A stretch of DNA of 49,404 bases from Pseudolabrys sp. (lineage in GTDB: Bacteria; Pseudomonadota; Alphaproteobacteria; Rhizobiales; Xanthobacteraceae). The stretch spans positions 1 to 49,404 of the forward strand of contig JAURVZ010000005.1 in assembly GCA_030655215.1 (NCBI GenBank), given 5' to 3'. The notes beneath the pieces were generated by a model that worked only from the letters and a program-made list of their open reading frames with translations, searched no databases and was not told where the DNA came from. This document shows, piece by piece, positions 38,461 to 46,592 of the stretch. Made by a program: the position numbers and the translations under genes. The stretch's first letter is position 1; every line of letters starts with the position of its first letter.

Positions 38461-38973
38461 ATGGGCATTTTCAGGCTTGGACCGGTTTTGGCGCTGGCGG
38501 CTTTGGCCGTCGTGGTGGCCAGTTCGGCAGACCGGGCAATGGCGCAAGGCGCGGTGAAGTCCGTCCATAAGGACTGGCAGATCCGTTGCGACACCCCGCC
38601 CGGCGCCAAATCCGAGCAATGCGCGCTGATTCAGAGTGTCACCGCCGAAGACCGCGCCAATATCGGCCTGACCGTCATTGTCCTGAAGACGGCAGACGCC
38701 AAAAGTCGGTTGATGCGTGTGGTTGCTCCGCTCGGCGTGCTCCTGCCCTCCGGCCTCGGCCTCAAAATCGATAATGCCGATGTCGGCCGCGCTGGATTCG
38801 TCCGCTGCCTGCCGAATGGCTGCATCGCCGAAGTCGTCATGGACGACGAACTGATCAAGAAATTGCGCACCGGCAAGACCTCGACCTTCATCATCTTCCA
38901 GACGCCGGAAGAAGGCATTGGCTTCCCGATGAGCCTCAACGGCTTCGGCGAGGGCTACGACAAGCTGCCTTAG
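38461..38973 (+). CDS. Invasion-associated locus B (IalB) family protein
   Basis: 170-residue exported protein of the IalB family, named from Bartonella but common in non-pathogenic alphaproteobacteria with unknown function. A signal peptide ends near AMAQ (residue about 29). The mature domain starts VKSVHKDWQIRCDTPPGAKSE, and the conserved Cys residues in WQIRCD, EQCALIQ and VRCLPNGCIAEV could form disulfides. It stands alone, convergent with the MetE-like gene across a repeat. Confidence 0.9.
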   Translation: MGIFRLGPVLALAALAVVVASSADRAMAQGAVKSVHKDWQIRCDTPPGAKSEQCALIQSVTAEDRANIGLTVIVLKTADAKSRLMRVVAPLGVLLPSGLGLKIDNADVGRAGFVRCLPNGCIAEVVMDDELIKKLRTGKTSTFIIFQTPEEGIGFPMSLNGFGEGYDKLP

Positions 38974-38984
38974 GCTTCTTCCTA

Positions 38985-39112
38985 ACCTCCCCCTTGTGGG
39001 GAGGGTCGATTGCTGAAGCGGAGCGAAAGCAATCGGGGTGGGGGTCGAGGACATCGTCACCACCCCCACCCCGATCGCAATTGCTCGCGACCCTCCCCAC
39101 AAGGGGGAGGGT
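38985..39112. repeat. Interspersed repeat family D, inverted element
   Basis: Outer arms CCTCCCCCTTGTGGGGAGGG (from 38986) and CCCTCCCCACAAGGGGGAGG (to 39110) are reverse complements. Inner arms ATCGGGGTGGGGG and CCCCCACCCCGAT form a second nested stem, and a small dyad ATTGCT...AGCAAT-like segment lies between. It fills the space between convergent ialB and the MetE-like gene and may act as a bidirectional terminator. Another copy begins at 49382. Confidence 0.88.
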
Positions 39113-39120
39113 AAAAGCGA

Positions 39121-40302
39121 TCAGCCCTTCGTCACCGTCAGCGAATAGCGGCCTTCGGCCGCGAGGCATTCTGCCTCAGGCAGGCCGAGCTCCTTGCGCA
39201 CGATGTTCGTGCCCAGAACCATCGACACCATCTTGTAGCTGGCGTGACGGCGGCCCATGCCCTCGCGGCCCATGCCGCAATCCGACGAAATGATCAGACG
39301 CTCGGCCGGTACATGCTTGAGCGCGTGGCGGATCAGGTCGGCGATCTCGTCCGGACGCTCAACCTGCAGAGTGTGATGGTCGATGACGCCGATGACGATT
39401 TTCTTATCGGTGATGATTTCGCCGATCGCTTTGAGGTCGCCCGGGCCGGATGAGCAGGTCTCGAAGGTGATGGCGTCGGCATCAATGCCATTCAGCGCTT
39501 CCAGCGTCGGCTGATAGCTCTGCACTTCCTTGAAAATGCGCTGCTGGCTCGGATTTCCCCAGCAGGTGTGACACCAGACTTCGGTCTTCGACTTCAGGCC
39601 CTTGATCGTGGCGTTGAAGATCTTGACCAGATCGTTGACGTCGAGCTTGCCGAAAGCCTTGCCGCGCACCGGCACCATGTGGATTTGCGGCTCCTCCATC
39701 TGGATCAGCGGGCAGCCGGCATCGGCGAGTTCATTGAGCTCCTCATTGAGCGCGGCGCTGAACGCCATCGTCCGCTCGATCGGATCCTTGTAGTAGTCGT
39801 CAGCAACGGAGGCCGCGAGCAACTCCGGCAGAATGGTGCCGAACTTGACCGGGCGCTTGGTCATGCGCTGCGCGGTCTTCCACATCGCCGCATATTGCAG
39901 ATTGCCGCGCCCGATCGGCCCGGTGACTTTTGGAAACACACGCGCTTCGAGAAAATCATGCAAAATGTGGCCGCGCGGATAGGCCACGGCACCGACATCA
40001 TAGATCGACGGCTGCGGCTCCTTGCTGAACCCGGCCATATGCGTGACCGGATAGCTCTGCCAGCTCATGCCGCCGACTTCTTCGTCGTAATGCGCATCGC
40101 CATCGGTGCAGATGTCGAGGCCGGCCACTTCCTGCGCGCGCAAGAAAGATGACACCGCATCTTCATACTGTTCGCGATAGCGCGAATTGACCATCGCCTC
40201 GAGGAAGCTCTTCGAGCCAAGCGTGGCGGTGTACCAATTCGGACGCGGCAGCGAGCCGATGATCGACGTCGGCAGCATCACATTCTGCGTGGCTTTGAAC
40301 AT
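39121..40302 (-). CDS. MetE-like cobalamin-independent methyltransferase (single catalytic domain)
   Basis: 393-residue protein equivalent to the C-terminal catalytic barrel of MetE. The zinc ligands look complete: His245 and Cys247 in WCHTCWGN, Glu281 in ITFETCSSG and Cys342 in SSDCGMGRE. The N-terminal folate-binding barrel of full MetE (about 750 residues) is absent. Such short proteins can transfer methyl groups from other donors to a thiol, and their true substrates are often unknown. It is divergent from an ABC binding protein, with a LacI-like operator between, so control and role may be shared with the catabolic cluster. Confidence 0.85.
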   Translation of the reverse strand: MFKATQNVMLPTSIIGSLPRPNWYTATLGSKSFLEAMVNSRYREQYEDAVSSFLRAQEVAGLDICTDGDAHYDEEVGGMSWQSYPVTHMAGFSKEPQPSIYDVGAVAYPRGHILHDFLEARVFPKVTGPIGRGNLQYAAMWKTAQRMTKRPVKFGTILPELLAASVADDYYKDPIERTMAFSAALNEELNELADAGCPLIQMEEPQIHMVPVRGKAFGKLDVNDLVKIFNATIKGLKSKTEVWCHTCWGNPSQQRIFKEVQSYQPTLEALNGIDADAITFETCSSGPGDLKAIGEIITDKKIVIGVIDHHTLQVERPDEIADLIRHALKHVPAERLIISSDCGMGREGMGRRHASYKMVSMVLGTNIVRKELGLPEAECLAAEGRYSLTVTKG

Positions 40303-40404
40303 TTCTTCCCCTTGGCTCGGCGGCGCTTTGCGCTTGTTATTCGTTTCTATCCCGGCACGCGGGAAAAAACATCAGAAGCAAAAATCTAACACAACACCCA
40401 ACGA

Positions 40405-40420
40405 TGGCAAACGATTGCCA
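40405..40420. promoter_or_regulatory. Candidate LacI-family operator
   Basis: TGGCAAACGATTGCCA is a 16-base dyad matching at 14 of 16 positions with a central CG, the typical form of LacI-family operators. It lies in the 187-base divergent space between the MetE-like gene and the ABC binding-protein gene. A further TTGCCA half-site follows at 40425-40430. The LacI regulator encoded at 41826 is the obvious candidate to bind it. Confidence 0.6.
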
Positions 40421-40489
40421 ATTATTGCCATGACGATTAGTGTCGTTGCCTGACCCGGGAAACACCGGGCTCTCTTGGGGAGTTACGCC

Positions 40490-41752
40490 ATGACCGATAA
40501 TTTCACATCTCGAAATCGAATGCTGCGCACGCTTGCTGCTTCGCTTGTTGTCGCCGGTGCGACAACTTTTGCCACCATGAAAGCCGAAGCTGCCGATCCT
40601 ATCCGCATCGGCTTGAGCCTCAGCCTCACCGGCCCGACCGCAGCCGCCGGCAAGCAGGTTCTCGCCGGCCTCGAAATCTGGCGCGACGACATCAATGCCA
40701 AAGGCGGCCTGCTCGATCGCCCGGTTCAGCTTGTCTATTATGACGACCAGGGAACGCCGGCGAATGCGCCCGGCATCTACGCCAAGCTGATGAGCGTCGA
40801 CAAAGTCGAACTGCTGATCGGCCCGTACAGCACCAATGTCATTGCCGCGGCGATGCCAGCGATCATCCAGAACAAGCGCACCACGATCGGCATTTTCGGT
40901 CTCGGCGCCAACGGGTCGTTCAAATACCCGAAGTACTTCTCGATGAACTCGCAAGGTCAATCGACCTCGAACTATTCGAAGTGCGTGTTTGATCTTGCCG
41001 CCCAGCAGAATCCGAAGCCGACCCGCATCGCCTTGATCGGCGCCGATGCCGAGTATTCGCGCAATGCGCTTGATGGCGCCAAGGCCAATGCCAAGGCGAT
41101 GGGAATGGAGATCGTGTTCGACCGTACCTATCCGCTGTCGACCACTGACTACACCTCGATCGTGCGCGCGATGGCGGCAACCAAGCCGGACGTCGTCTTC
41201 TACGCCACGCTGCCGGTCGATACTGTCGGCCTCATCAAGGCGTCGACCGAACTGAAGTTCAAGCCGAAGATGGTCGGCGGCGCCATGCTTGGCCTGCTGG
41301 TCACCGGCATCAAGCAGAACCTCGGCGAGCAGATCAACGGCTACATCAGCAACGAATTCTACATTCCGGCGCCGAGCCTGCAGTTCGACGGCACCGCCAA
41401 GATGATGAAGGACTATCAGGCGAAGGCGGGTGCGGCCGGTATCGATCCGCTCGGCTTCACCTATCCGCCTTACGCTTATGCGGCCGGGCAGATCCTCGCC
41501 AAGGCCGTGACCGAGACCAAATCGCTCGATGACGACAAGCTCGGCGCTTACCTGCGCGACAACAGCTTCGACACCGTCATCGGGCCGGTGAAGTTCGGCG
41601 AGAACGGTGAGTGGACGACGCCGCGCATCATCTGCATCCAGTTCCAGGGCATTCAGGGCGGCGATCTCGCCCAGTTCAGCGACTGGAACAAGCAGGTCGT
41701 CGTCTATCCGGACCAGTACAAGTCCGGCAAGCTGCAATACCCGCTCGAGTAA
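40490..41752 (+). CDS. ABC transporter substrate-binding protein, branched-chain amino acid type
   Basis: 420-residue periplasmic binding protein of the LivJ/Peripla_BP_6 class. A signal peptide ends near KAEA/ADP (residue about 35). The mature domain opens with IRIGLSLSLTGPTAAAGKQ and has two lobes, with the hinge region around VVFYATLPVDTVGLIK. ATG at 40490 is chosen because TTGGGGAG lies just upstream. No permease or ATPase of the Liv type is in the window, so its transport partners are elsewhere. Ligands in this family include amino acids, amides and aromatic acids, and the neighbours suggest a catabolic substrate. Confidence 0.92.
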   Translation: MTDNFTSRNRMLRTLAASLVVAGATTFATMKAEAADPIRIGLSLSLTGPTAAAGKQVLAGLEIWRDDINAKGGLLDRPVQLVYYDDQGTPANAPGIYAKLMSVDKVELLIGPYSTNVIAAAMPAIIQNKRTTIGIFGLGANGSFKYPKYFSMNSQGQSTSNYSKCVFDLAAQQNPKPTRIALIGADAEYSRNALDGAKANAKAMGMEIVFDRTYPLSTTDYTSIVRAMAATKPDVVFYATLPVDTVGLIKASTELKFKPKMVGGAMLGLLVTGIKQNLGEQINGYISNEFYIPAPSLQFDGTAKMMKDYQAKAGAAGIDPLGFTYPPYAYAAGQILAKAVTETKSLDDDKLGAYLRDNSFDTVIGPVKFGENGEWTTPRIICIQFQGIQGGDLAQFSDWNKQVVVYPDQYKSGKLQYPLE

Positions 41753-41766
41753 CCTAGCGATCACAT

Positions 41767-41793
41767 CGGACGGCGCCGTGTTGGCGCCGTCCG
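41767..41793 (+). other. Strong hairpin between binding-protein and LacI genes
   Basis: CGGACGGCGCC (41767-41777) and GGCGCCGTCCG (41783-41793) form a perfect 11-bp stem with loop GTGTT. There is no T-run, so it is more likely to protect the upstream mRNA or reduce read-through than to terminate fully. Confidence 0.7.
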
Positions 41794-41825
41794 GTCCGCG
41801 TCACACATACCGAAGGGAGGACGAC

Positions 41826-42908
41826 ATGCCAAAATCGAAGAATGCGCGTCCGACCTTGAAGGACATCGCGCGGGATGTCGGCGTTCATGTCTCGACCATT
41901 TCACGCGCGCTCAATCCGAACACGACGCATGCCGTGTCGTCCGAACTGATGGACAAGATCAAGCGCGTCAGCGCAAAGCGCGGCTACAAGCCGAACGCAG
42001 CCGCTTATCTGCTGCGCACCAATCGCTCGCGCACCATTGGCGTCGTTGTGCCCGACATTACCGATCCGGTGTTTCCGCCGATCATTCGCGGCATCGAGGA
42101 TGCGCTGGCGCGGCACGGCTATGTCGCCATCCTGGTCAACACGGATGGTGATCCGCGCCGGCAGGCACAAGCGGTCGACGCCTTGCGGCCGCGCGGCATT
42201 GATGGGCTCATCCTTGCCAGCGTCACGCGCCATGATGGCGAAGCATCCCGCCTGACAAGCGGCATTCCCGCGGTGACCGTCAGCCGCCGCAGTGACGATG
42301 CCGGCTTTTCGTCGGTCGTGCATGATGAAGATGACGGCATCTATCGTGTGCTCACGCATCTCGCCTCGCTCGGCCACCGCAACATCGCCACCATTGCCGG
42401 GCCGCAGACGATTTCGACCGGTTACAACCGCTATTCCAGCTATGTGCGCTTCACCAAAGAGTTCGGCCTGCTCGAGCGGCCGATCGCCTCTTTCGCGCGT
42501 GCCTTCAACGAAATGGAAGGCGAACGCTGCGCCGAGGAATTGCTGCTGGCGCGCCAGCCTTTCACCGCTGTTGCCTGCGCCAATGACAGGCTCGCCGTTG
42601 GCGCCATTACCGCATTCCGCCGGCACGGCGTCGAATGCCCGCGCGATGTGTCGATCACCGGCTTCAACGACATGCCGCTGGCCGACCGGCTGTCGCCGGC
42701 GCTGACCACCGTGCGCGTGCAGCATTACAAGGCCGGTACGGAAGCGGCGGAGCTGATCGTCGATGTCGTCGAGAATGGCATCGAGACGCCGCGCCACATC
42801 GTCCTGCCGGTGGAATTGATCGTCCGCGCTTCGACCGGCGCGCCGCCACAGAAAGACACCGCTTCGCGTAACCTCAAGACAGTAACGAAAGAAGAAGAGC
42901 AGTCATGA
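41826..42908 (+). CDS. LacI-family transcriptional regulator
   Basis: 360-residue LacI/GalR regulator. The N-terminal helix-turn-helix and hinge helix (residues about 9-60) read PTLKDIARDVGVHVSTISRA, then the KRVSAKRGYKPNAAAYLLR hinge. The periplasmic-binding-like effector domain (about 65-335) includes TIGVVVPDITDPVFP. ATG at 41826 has AGGGAGG upstream; the frame further up to 41607 lies inside the binding-protein gene. It overlaps the next gene by ATGA. It probably controls this operon through the palindrome at 40405-40420 and is relieved or activated by a pathway metabolite. Confidence 0.94.
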   Translation: MPKSKNARPTLKDIARDVGVHVSTISRALNPNTTHAVSSELMDKIKRVSAKRGYKPNAAAYLLRTNRSRTIGVVVPDITDPVFPPIIRGIEDALARHGYVAILVNTDGDPRRQAQAVDALRPRGIDGLILASVTRHDGEASRLTSGIPAVTVSRRSDDAGFSSVVHDEDDGIYRVLTHLASLGHRNIATIAGPQTISTGYNRYSSYVRFTKEFGLLERPIASFARAFNEMEGERCAEELLLARQPFTAVACANDRLAVGAITAFRRHGVECPRDVSITGFNDMPLADRLSPALTTVRVQHYKAGTEAAELIVDVVENGIETPRHIVLPVELIVRASTGAPPQKDTASRNLKTVTKEEEQS

Positions 42909-43789
42909 ATCTTGGATTTGTTGGGTTGGGCGCCATGGGCACCCTCATCGTTCCGCGTCTGATGGAAGCGGGCCACAAGGTGGTCGGCTGGAACAGATCG
43001 CGCGAGAAGGCCGAAGATTTGATCAAGGGCGGCATGGGCTGGGCTGATACGCCGCGCGCGGTTGCCGAGCAGTCTGACATTGTCTTCTCGATCGTCACAG
43101 ACTCCAAGGCGGTGCGCAGCGTCGCGCTCGGTCCGGACGGCATTGTCTCCGGCCTGAAGAAGGGCGGCATCTTCATCGACATGTCGACCATCGAGCCGGA
43201 TGAGAGCCGCGCCATTGCAGAGGAATTCGCCAAGGCCGGTTCGATCATGCTCGATGGTCCGCTGTCCGGTTCGCCGGTGACGGTGAAGGCCGGCATGGCG
43301 TCGGTCATGATTGGCGGCGACGAAGCCGCCTTCGAGCGCGCAAAGCCGGTGCTGCTGGCGATTGGTCCCAAGGTGACGCGCATCGGCCCGAACGGCCATG
43401 CCTGCCAGACCAAGATCGCCGTCAACCTGCTGCTGATGGTCGAGATCATCGCTTTCGGCGAAGCCGTCGCTCTGGCGGAAATCGGCGGCGTTTCGCGCGA
43501 AGCCGCTGTCGATGCGATTCTGAAGAGCGTTGCCGCCTCGCCGGTGATCGGCTATCGCGGCCCGTTCATTCTCGAAGGCAAGATGCCGGAAGTGCCGCTT
43601 GCCGACGTGACGTTGCAACAAAAAGACATGGTGCTGGCGCTCAATCTCGGCCGCAAGCTCGGCTCGCCGGTGCCGCTGGCAGCGGCGGCGAACGAGATGA
43701 TGAATGCCTGTCGCGGCCTCGGCATCGATCACAACGATTTCGTTGTCGCGCACCAGGTCTATCGCCGCCTTGGCGGCCAGAAAGACTAA
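42905..43789 (+). CDS. Beta-hydroxyacid dehydrogenase family oxidoreductase
   Basis: 294-residue NAD(P)-dependent dehydrogenase of the 3-hydroxyisobutyrate/tartronate-semialdehyde reductase family. The nucleotide-binding GLGAMG (residues 7-12), the substrate loop DGPLSGSPVTVKAGMASVM, the catalytic lysine in HACQTKIAVNLLLM and the C-terminal KDMVLALNLGRKLG match the family. The start overlaps the LacI stop (ATGA). It would interconvert a beta-hydroxyacid and a semialdehyde or keto acid; the specific substrate is not known. Confidence 0.9.
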   Translation: MNLGFVGLGAMGTLIVPRLMEAGHKVVGWNRSREKAEDLIKGGMGWADTPRAVAEQSDIVFSIVTDSKAVRSVALGPDGIVSGLKKGGIFIDMSTIEPDESRAIAEEFAKAGSIMLDGPLSGSPVTVKAGMASVMIGGDEAAFERAKPVLLAIGPKVTRIGPNGHACQTKIAVNLLLMVEIIAFGEAVALAEIGGVSREAAVDAILKSVAASPVIGYRGPFILEGKMPEVPLADVTLQQKDMVLALNLGRKLGSPVPLAAAANEMMNACRGLGIDHNDFVVAHQVYRRLGGQKD

Positions 43790-43795
43790 GAGACG

Positions 43796-44344
43796 ATGGC
43801 GAAAGACTTACTGATCCTGACCACCGGCGGCACCTTCGACAAGCGTTATCCCGAAGGCCAATGGGTGACCGAGTTCACCTTCCCGCCGGGGACGGAATCG
43901 GCGGTGACCGACATCATGAAGCGGGCACGCATGGATCAGGACTCTTTCGCCATTGAATGGCTGTTCGCCGAGGACTCGGCCAGAATCACCGATGCGCAGC
44001 GCGAGATCATCGCTGCGCGCTGCGCATCGGCCGAGCAGAACCGCATAGTCGTGACGCATGGCACCGATACGATGACGCAACGCATCGACCCGGTGACCGG
44101 CCAACTGTCGACGGGCCCGAGCACGGCGCAAGCGATCGCCGCTCGCAAGCTGAACAAGACCATCGTGCTGACCGGCGCGGCGCAACCTGCCGTGCTGCGC
44201 GACTCGGACACCGACTTCAATGTCGGCCTGGCGATCGGCGCTGCGCTCAGCGCCGCGCCCGGCGTCTATGTCGCGATGAACGGCATCGTGCTGCCATGGG
44301 ACGCAACCGTCAAAGACGTCGATGGACGTTTCCGCAAACTCTAG
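43796..44344 (+). CDS. Single-domain asparaginase-like protein
   Basis: 182-residue protein matching only the N-terminal domain of L-asparaginases, which are usually about 330 residues. The two catalytic threonine regions are intact (LTTGGTFDK, residues 8-16, and THGTDTM, 87-93, with Asp91). A lysine lies in NKTIVLTGAAQPA near the third catalytic position. The C-terminal domain that completes the active site in the dimer is missing, yet the gene ends cleanly with no sign of a frameshift. It may hydrolyse an amide in the cluster's pathway or bind one. It starts six bases after the dehydrogenase stop. Confidence 0.85.
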   Translation: MAKDLLILTTGGTFDKRYPEGQWVTEFTFPPGTESAVTDIMKRARMDQDSFAIEWLFAEDSARITDAQREIIAARCASAEQNRIVVTHGTDTMTQRIDPVTGQLSTGPSTAQAIAARKLNKTIVLTGAAQPAVLRDSDTDFNVGLAIGAALSAAPGVYVAMNGIVLPWDATVKDVDGRFRKL

Positions 44345-44353
44345 GAGCTCAAC

Positions 44354-44851
44354 GTGACTTCATCTGTCGAGAAGTTTGGACGCGCATTAGGCAAAGCAGT
44401 GAAAGGTGCAACTGACGTTATGAATGACAAACCCTCATCGAACCCCTCCACCAAGATGTACCGGACCAACATCAAGGACGTGCCCAAAGTCGAAGGCCTC
44501 AAGCGTGAGGACGGCTGGGTCGACATGCAGGTGCAATTCCTGATCGACAAGCGCTCGGCCGGCGTCAACAACGTCGTCGGCTGGACCGTACTGAAGCCGG
44601 GCGCCAGCCATGAGAGCCACCGCCATCACAATTGCGATGAGTTCTTCATCGTCATCAAGGGCTCCGGCAGCATCATCACCGAGAACGGCCTCGAGCCGTC
44701 GGTCGAGGGCGACGTCGTCTGGTCGCCGCGCGATTGCTGGCACGGTTTCAACAACACCTCGAAGGAGGACGTCGTGCTGTGCTGGGGCTGGATGGGCGCC
44801 GGCACGATCGAGGACTCCGGCTACGAAGTGCATCCCGAGCACCACAAGTAA
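44354..44851 (+). CDS. Cupin-domain protein
   Basis: 165-residue single cupin. Motif 1 (HESHRHHNCDEFFIVIKGSG) has the His-x-His and Glu metal ligands, and motif 2 (GDVVWSPRDCWHGFNN) has the last His, so metal binding is expected. GTG at 44354 with AGGAG upstream gives this length; ATG at 44420 would give a shorter form that keeps the whole cupin fold. It may be an isomerase, decarboxylase or dioxygenase of the cluster. The fold alone does not decide. Confidence 0.86.
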   Translation: MTSSVEKFGRALGKAVKGATDVMNDKPSSNPSTKMYRTNIKDVPKVEGLKREDGWVDMQVQFLIDKRSAGVNNVVGWTVLKPGASHESHRHHNCDEFFIVIKGSGSIITENGLEPSVEGDVVWSPRDCWHGFNNTSKEDVVLCWGWMGAGTIEDSGYEVHPEHHK

Positions 44852-44865
44852 AAGACAATGGACAT

Positions 44866-44896
44866 CGTCATGCCCGGCGTTATACCGGGCATGACG
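44866..44896. repeat. Half-element of repeat family C
   Basis: CGTCATGCCCGG (44866-44877) and CCGGGCATGACG (44885-44896) form a perfect 12-bp stem with a 7-base loop. It is a shortened relative of the elements at 19455 and 48599. It lies between the cupin and hydratase genes, 17 bases before the latter's start. Confidence 0.82.
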
Positions 44897-44913
44897 AAAT
44901 CAGGAACCCGACC

Positions 44914-45621
44914 ATGAACGCCTGGGATCATCCGCTCATCAAGAAGGGCATGCCGGCCCAGCTGGAAAAACGGCGGGCCCGGATCGCCGCCGGCGAAAGG
45001 CCGCTCGGCTGGAAGGTCGGTTTCGGCGCCCCTGCGTCGCTGGAAAAGCTCGGCCTGCAGGCGCCGGTCGTCGGCTTCCTGATGCAGCGTGCGCTGCTGC
45101 TGTCCGGCTCGACCGTCTCGCTGGCCGGCTGGACCAAGCCGGTGGCCGAACCTGAAATCTGCGTGCGCATGGCGACCGATTTGCGCGGCGGCGCAACGCC
45201 GGAGACGGCGCTCGCGGCGATCAAGGAAATCCTCCCCGCCATCGAACTCGCCGATCTCAACCCGCCGCCGACGCCGGACAACATCGACGCCGTGCTCGAG
45301 GGCAACATCTATCAGCGCCATGTCGTGCTGTGTGGCAATACGCGTTTCGGCGGCAGCACCGGCGGGCTGACCTCGCGGCTTTATCGCCGCGGCGAAGAGG
45401 TCAACACCACGACCGATCCGGAAGCGCTGACCGGCAAGCTGCTCAATATCGTCGCGCACGTTGCCAACACGCTGGCGGGTTACGGCGAGAAGCTGTCGGC
45501 CGGCGATGTCATCATTACCGGCTCGGTGACGCCGCCGATCATGATCGAAGACGACGAGACCGAGATCGCGCACGCGCTCGACCCAATCGGCGAAGTGTCG
45601 GTGAATTTCACCCGCGACTAA
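44914..45621 (+). CDS. 2-keto-4-pentenoate hydratase/FAH-family protein
   Basis: 235-residue member of the 2-keto-4-pentenoate hydratase family (MhpD/HpaH-like), which adds water to 2-hydroxypentadienoates in aromatic and related catabolism. The metal-binding acidic residues in AEPEICVRM, the IELADLN segment and the GSVTPP motif are visible. ATG at 44914 is chosen, with AGGAA upstream; the frame back to 44734 lies in the cupin gene. It probably ends the catabolic operon. The related oxaloacetate-type decarboxylases of the same fold are an alternative. Confidence 0.88.
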   Translation: MNAWDHPLIKKGMPAQLEKRRARIAAGERPLGWKVGFGAPASLEKLGLQAPVVGFLMQRALLLSGSTVSLAGWTKPVAEPEICVRMATDLRGGATPETALAAIKEILPAIELADLNPPPTPDNIDAVLEGNIYQRHVVLCGNTRFGGSTGGLTSRLYRRGEEVNTTTDPEALTGKLLNIVAHVANTLAGYGEKLSAGDVIITGSVTPPIMIEDDETEIAHALDPIGEVSVNFTRD

Positions 45622-45701
45622 TGGCTTTCTCACCGATGGAACCTTGTAGGCGCGGTGACGGTTCACCGTGCTTCCGGGCCAGTTCGGTTTGAAAGCGTTT
45701 C

Positions 45702-46592
45702 ATGGATTATGACTGCCTGATCATTGGCGGCGGCCCGGCCGGGCTGACCGCGGCAACCTATCTCGGCCGCTTTCGCCGCAAGGTGCTGGTGATCGACGCC
45801 GGCGACAGTCGCGCACTGCAAATCCCCGAGAGCCATAATTATCCCGGCTTCGCCGATGGCATTGCCGGACCGGACCTGTTGCGCGAGATGCGACAGCAGG
45901 CGACGCAATATGGCGCCGAGATGCTGCAAGGCACGGCGGAAGATCTCGTACGCGATGGCGAAGGCTATGCGCTCACAGTCGATGGCCGCAGCATCCGTGC
46001 GCCGCGCATTCTTCTCGCCACCGGCCTGAAGGATCACGAGCCCGACATGCCAGGCCTGAAGCAGGCCGTCGCCAATACCAGCATTCGCTATTGCCCGGTC
46101 TGCGATGCCTATGAGGCGACCGACAAGAACATCGCCGTCTATGGCTCGATCAAGGATGCCGAAGCCAAGGCGGTGTTCATGCGCACCTATAGCAAGCGCG
46201 TCACTTTGCTGCCGACCGACAAAACAATCGATAACGACGCGCGCGAGCGCATGGCGGCGATCGGAGTCACGCTTGCTTCTTCGGCACCGGTCGATCTGCG
46301 GCCGGTCGATGGCGGCATTGTCGTGCAACTGCTCAGTGGCGAGCACTTGCAGTTCGATGTGATTTATCCGGTGCTCGGCTGCGAAGTGCGTTCCGATCTT
46401 GCCACGGCGCTTGGCGCCAAACGCGGCGATGTCGGCTGCGTCATTGTCGATGACAAGCAACGCACGACCGTAGAGAATATCTTTGCCGCCGGCGATGTTG
46501 TCTCCGACCTGCATCAATTGTCGGTTGCCGCGGGGTACGCCGCCATTGCCGCCACCGCCATTCACGCCAGCCTGCCCAAACAGATGCGATGA
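45702..46592 (+). CDS. Thioredoxin-reductase-like FAD oxidoreductase
   Basis: 296-residue flavoprotein with the fold of thioredoxin reductase. The FAD-binding GGGPAGLTAATYLGRF (residues 9-24), the redox pair CPVC (Cys131, Cys134), and FAAGDVVSDLHQLSVAAG near the C-terminus are clear. At the place of the NADPH-binding GGGxSAxE it reads VYGSIKDAEAKA (147-157), so the pyridine-nucleotide motif is degenerate. It could use another electron donor or have a regulatory role. It overlaps the exonuclease gene by ATGA. Confidence 0.87.
   Translation: MDYDCLIIGGGPAGLTAATYLGRFRRKVLVIDAGDSRALQIPESHNYPGFADGIAGPDLLREMRQQATQYGAEMLQGTAEDLVRDGEGYALTVDGRSIRAPRILLATGLKDHEPDMPGLKQAVANTSIRYCPVCDAYEATDKNIAVYGSIKDAEAKAVFMRTYSKRVTLLPTDKTIDNDARERMAAIGVTLASSAPVDLRPVDGGIVVQLLSGEHLQFDVIYPVLGCEVRSDLATALGAKRGDVGCVIVDDKQRTTVENIFAAGDVVSDLHQLSVAAGYAAIAATAIHASLPKQMR

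Noticed and set aside
41607..41825. Upstream extension of the LacI gene
   Set aside because: It overlaps the binding-protein gene in another frame, and the helix-turn-helix starts normally at 41826 after AGGGAGG.
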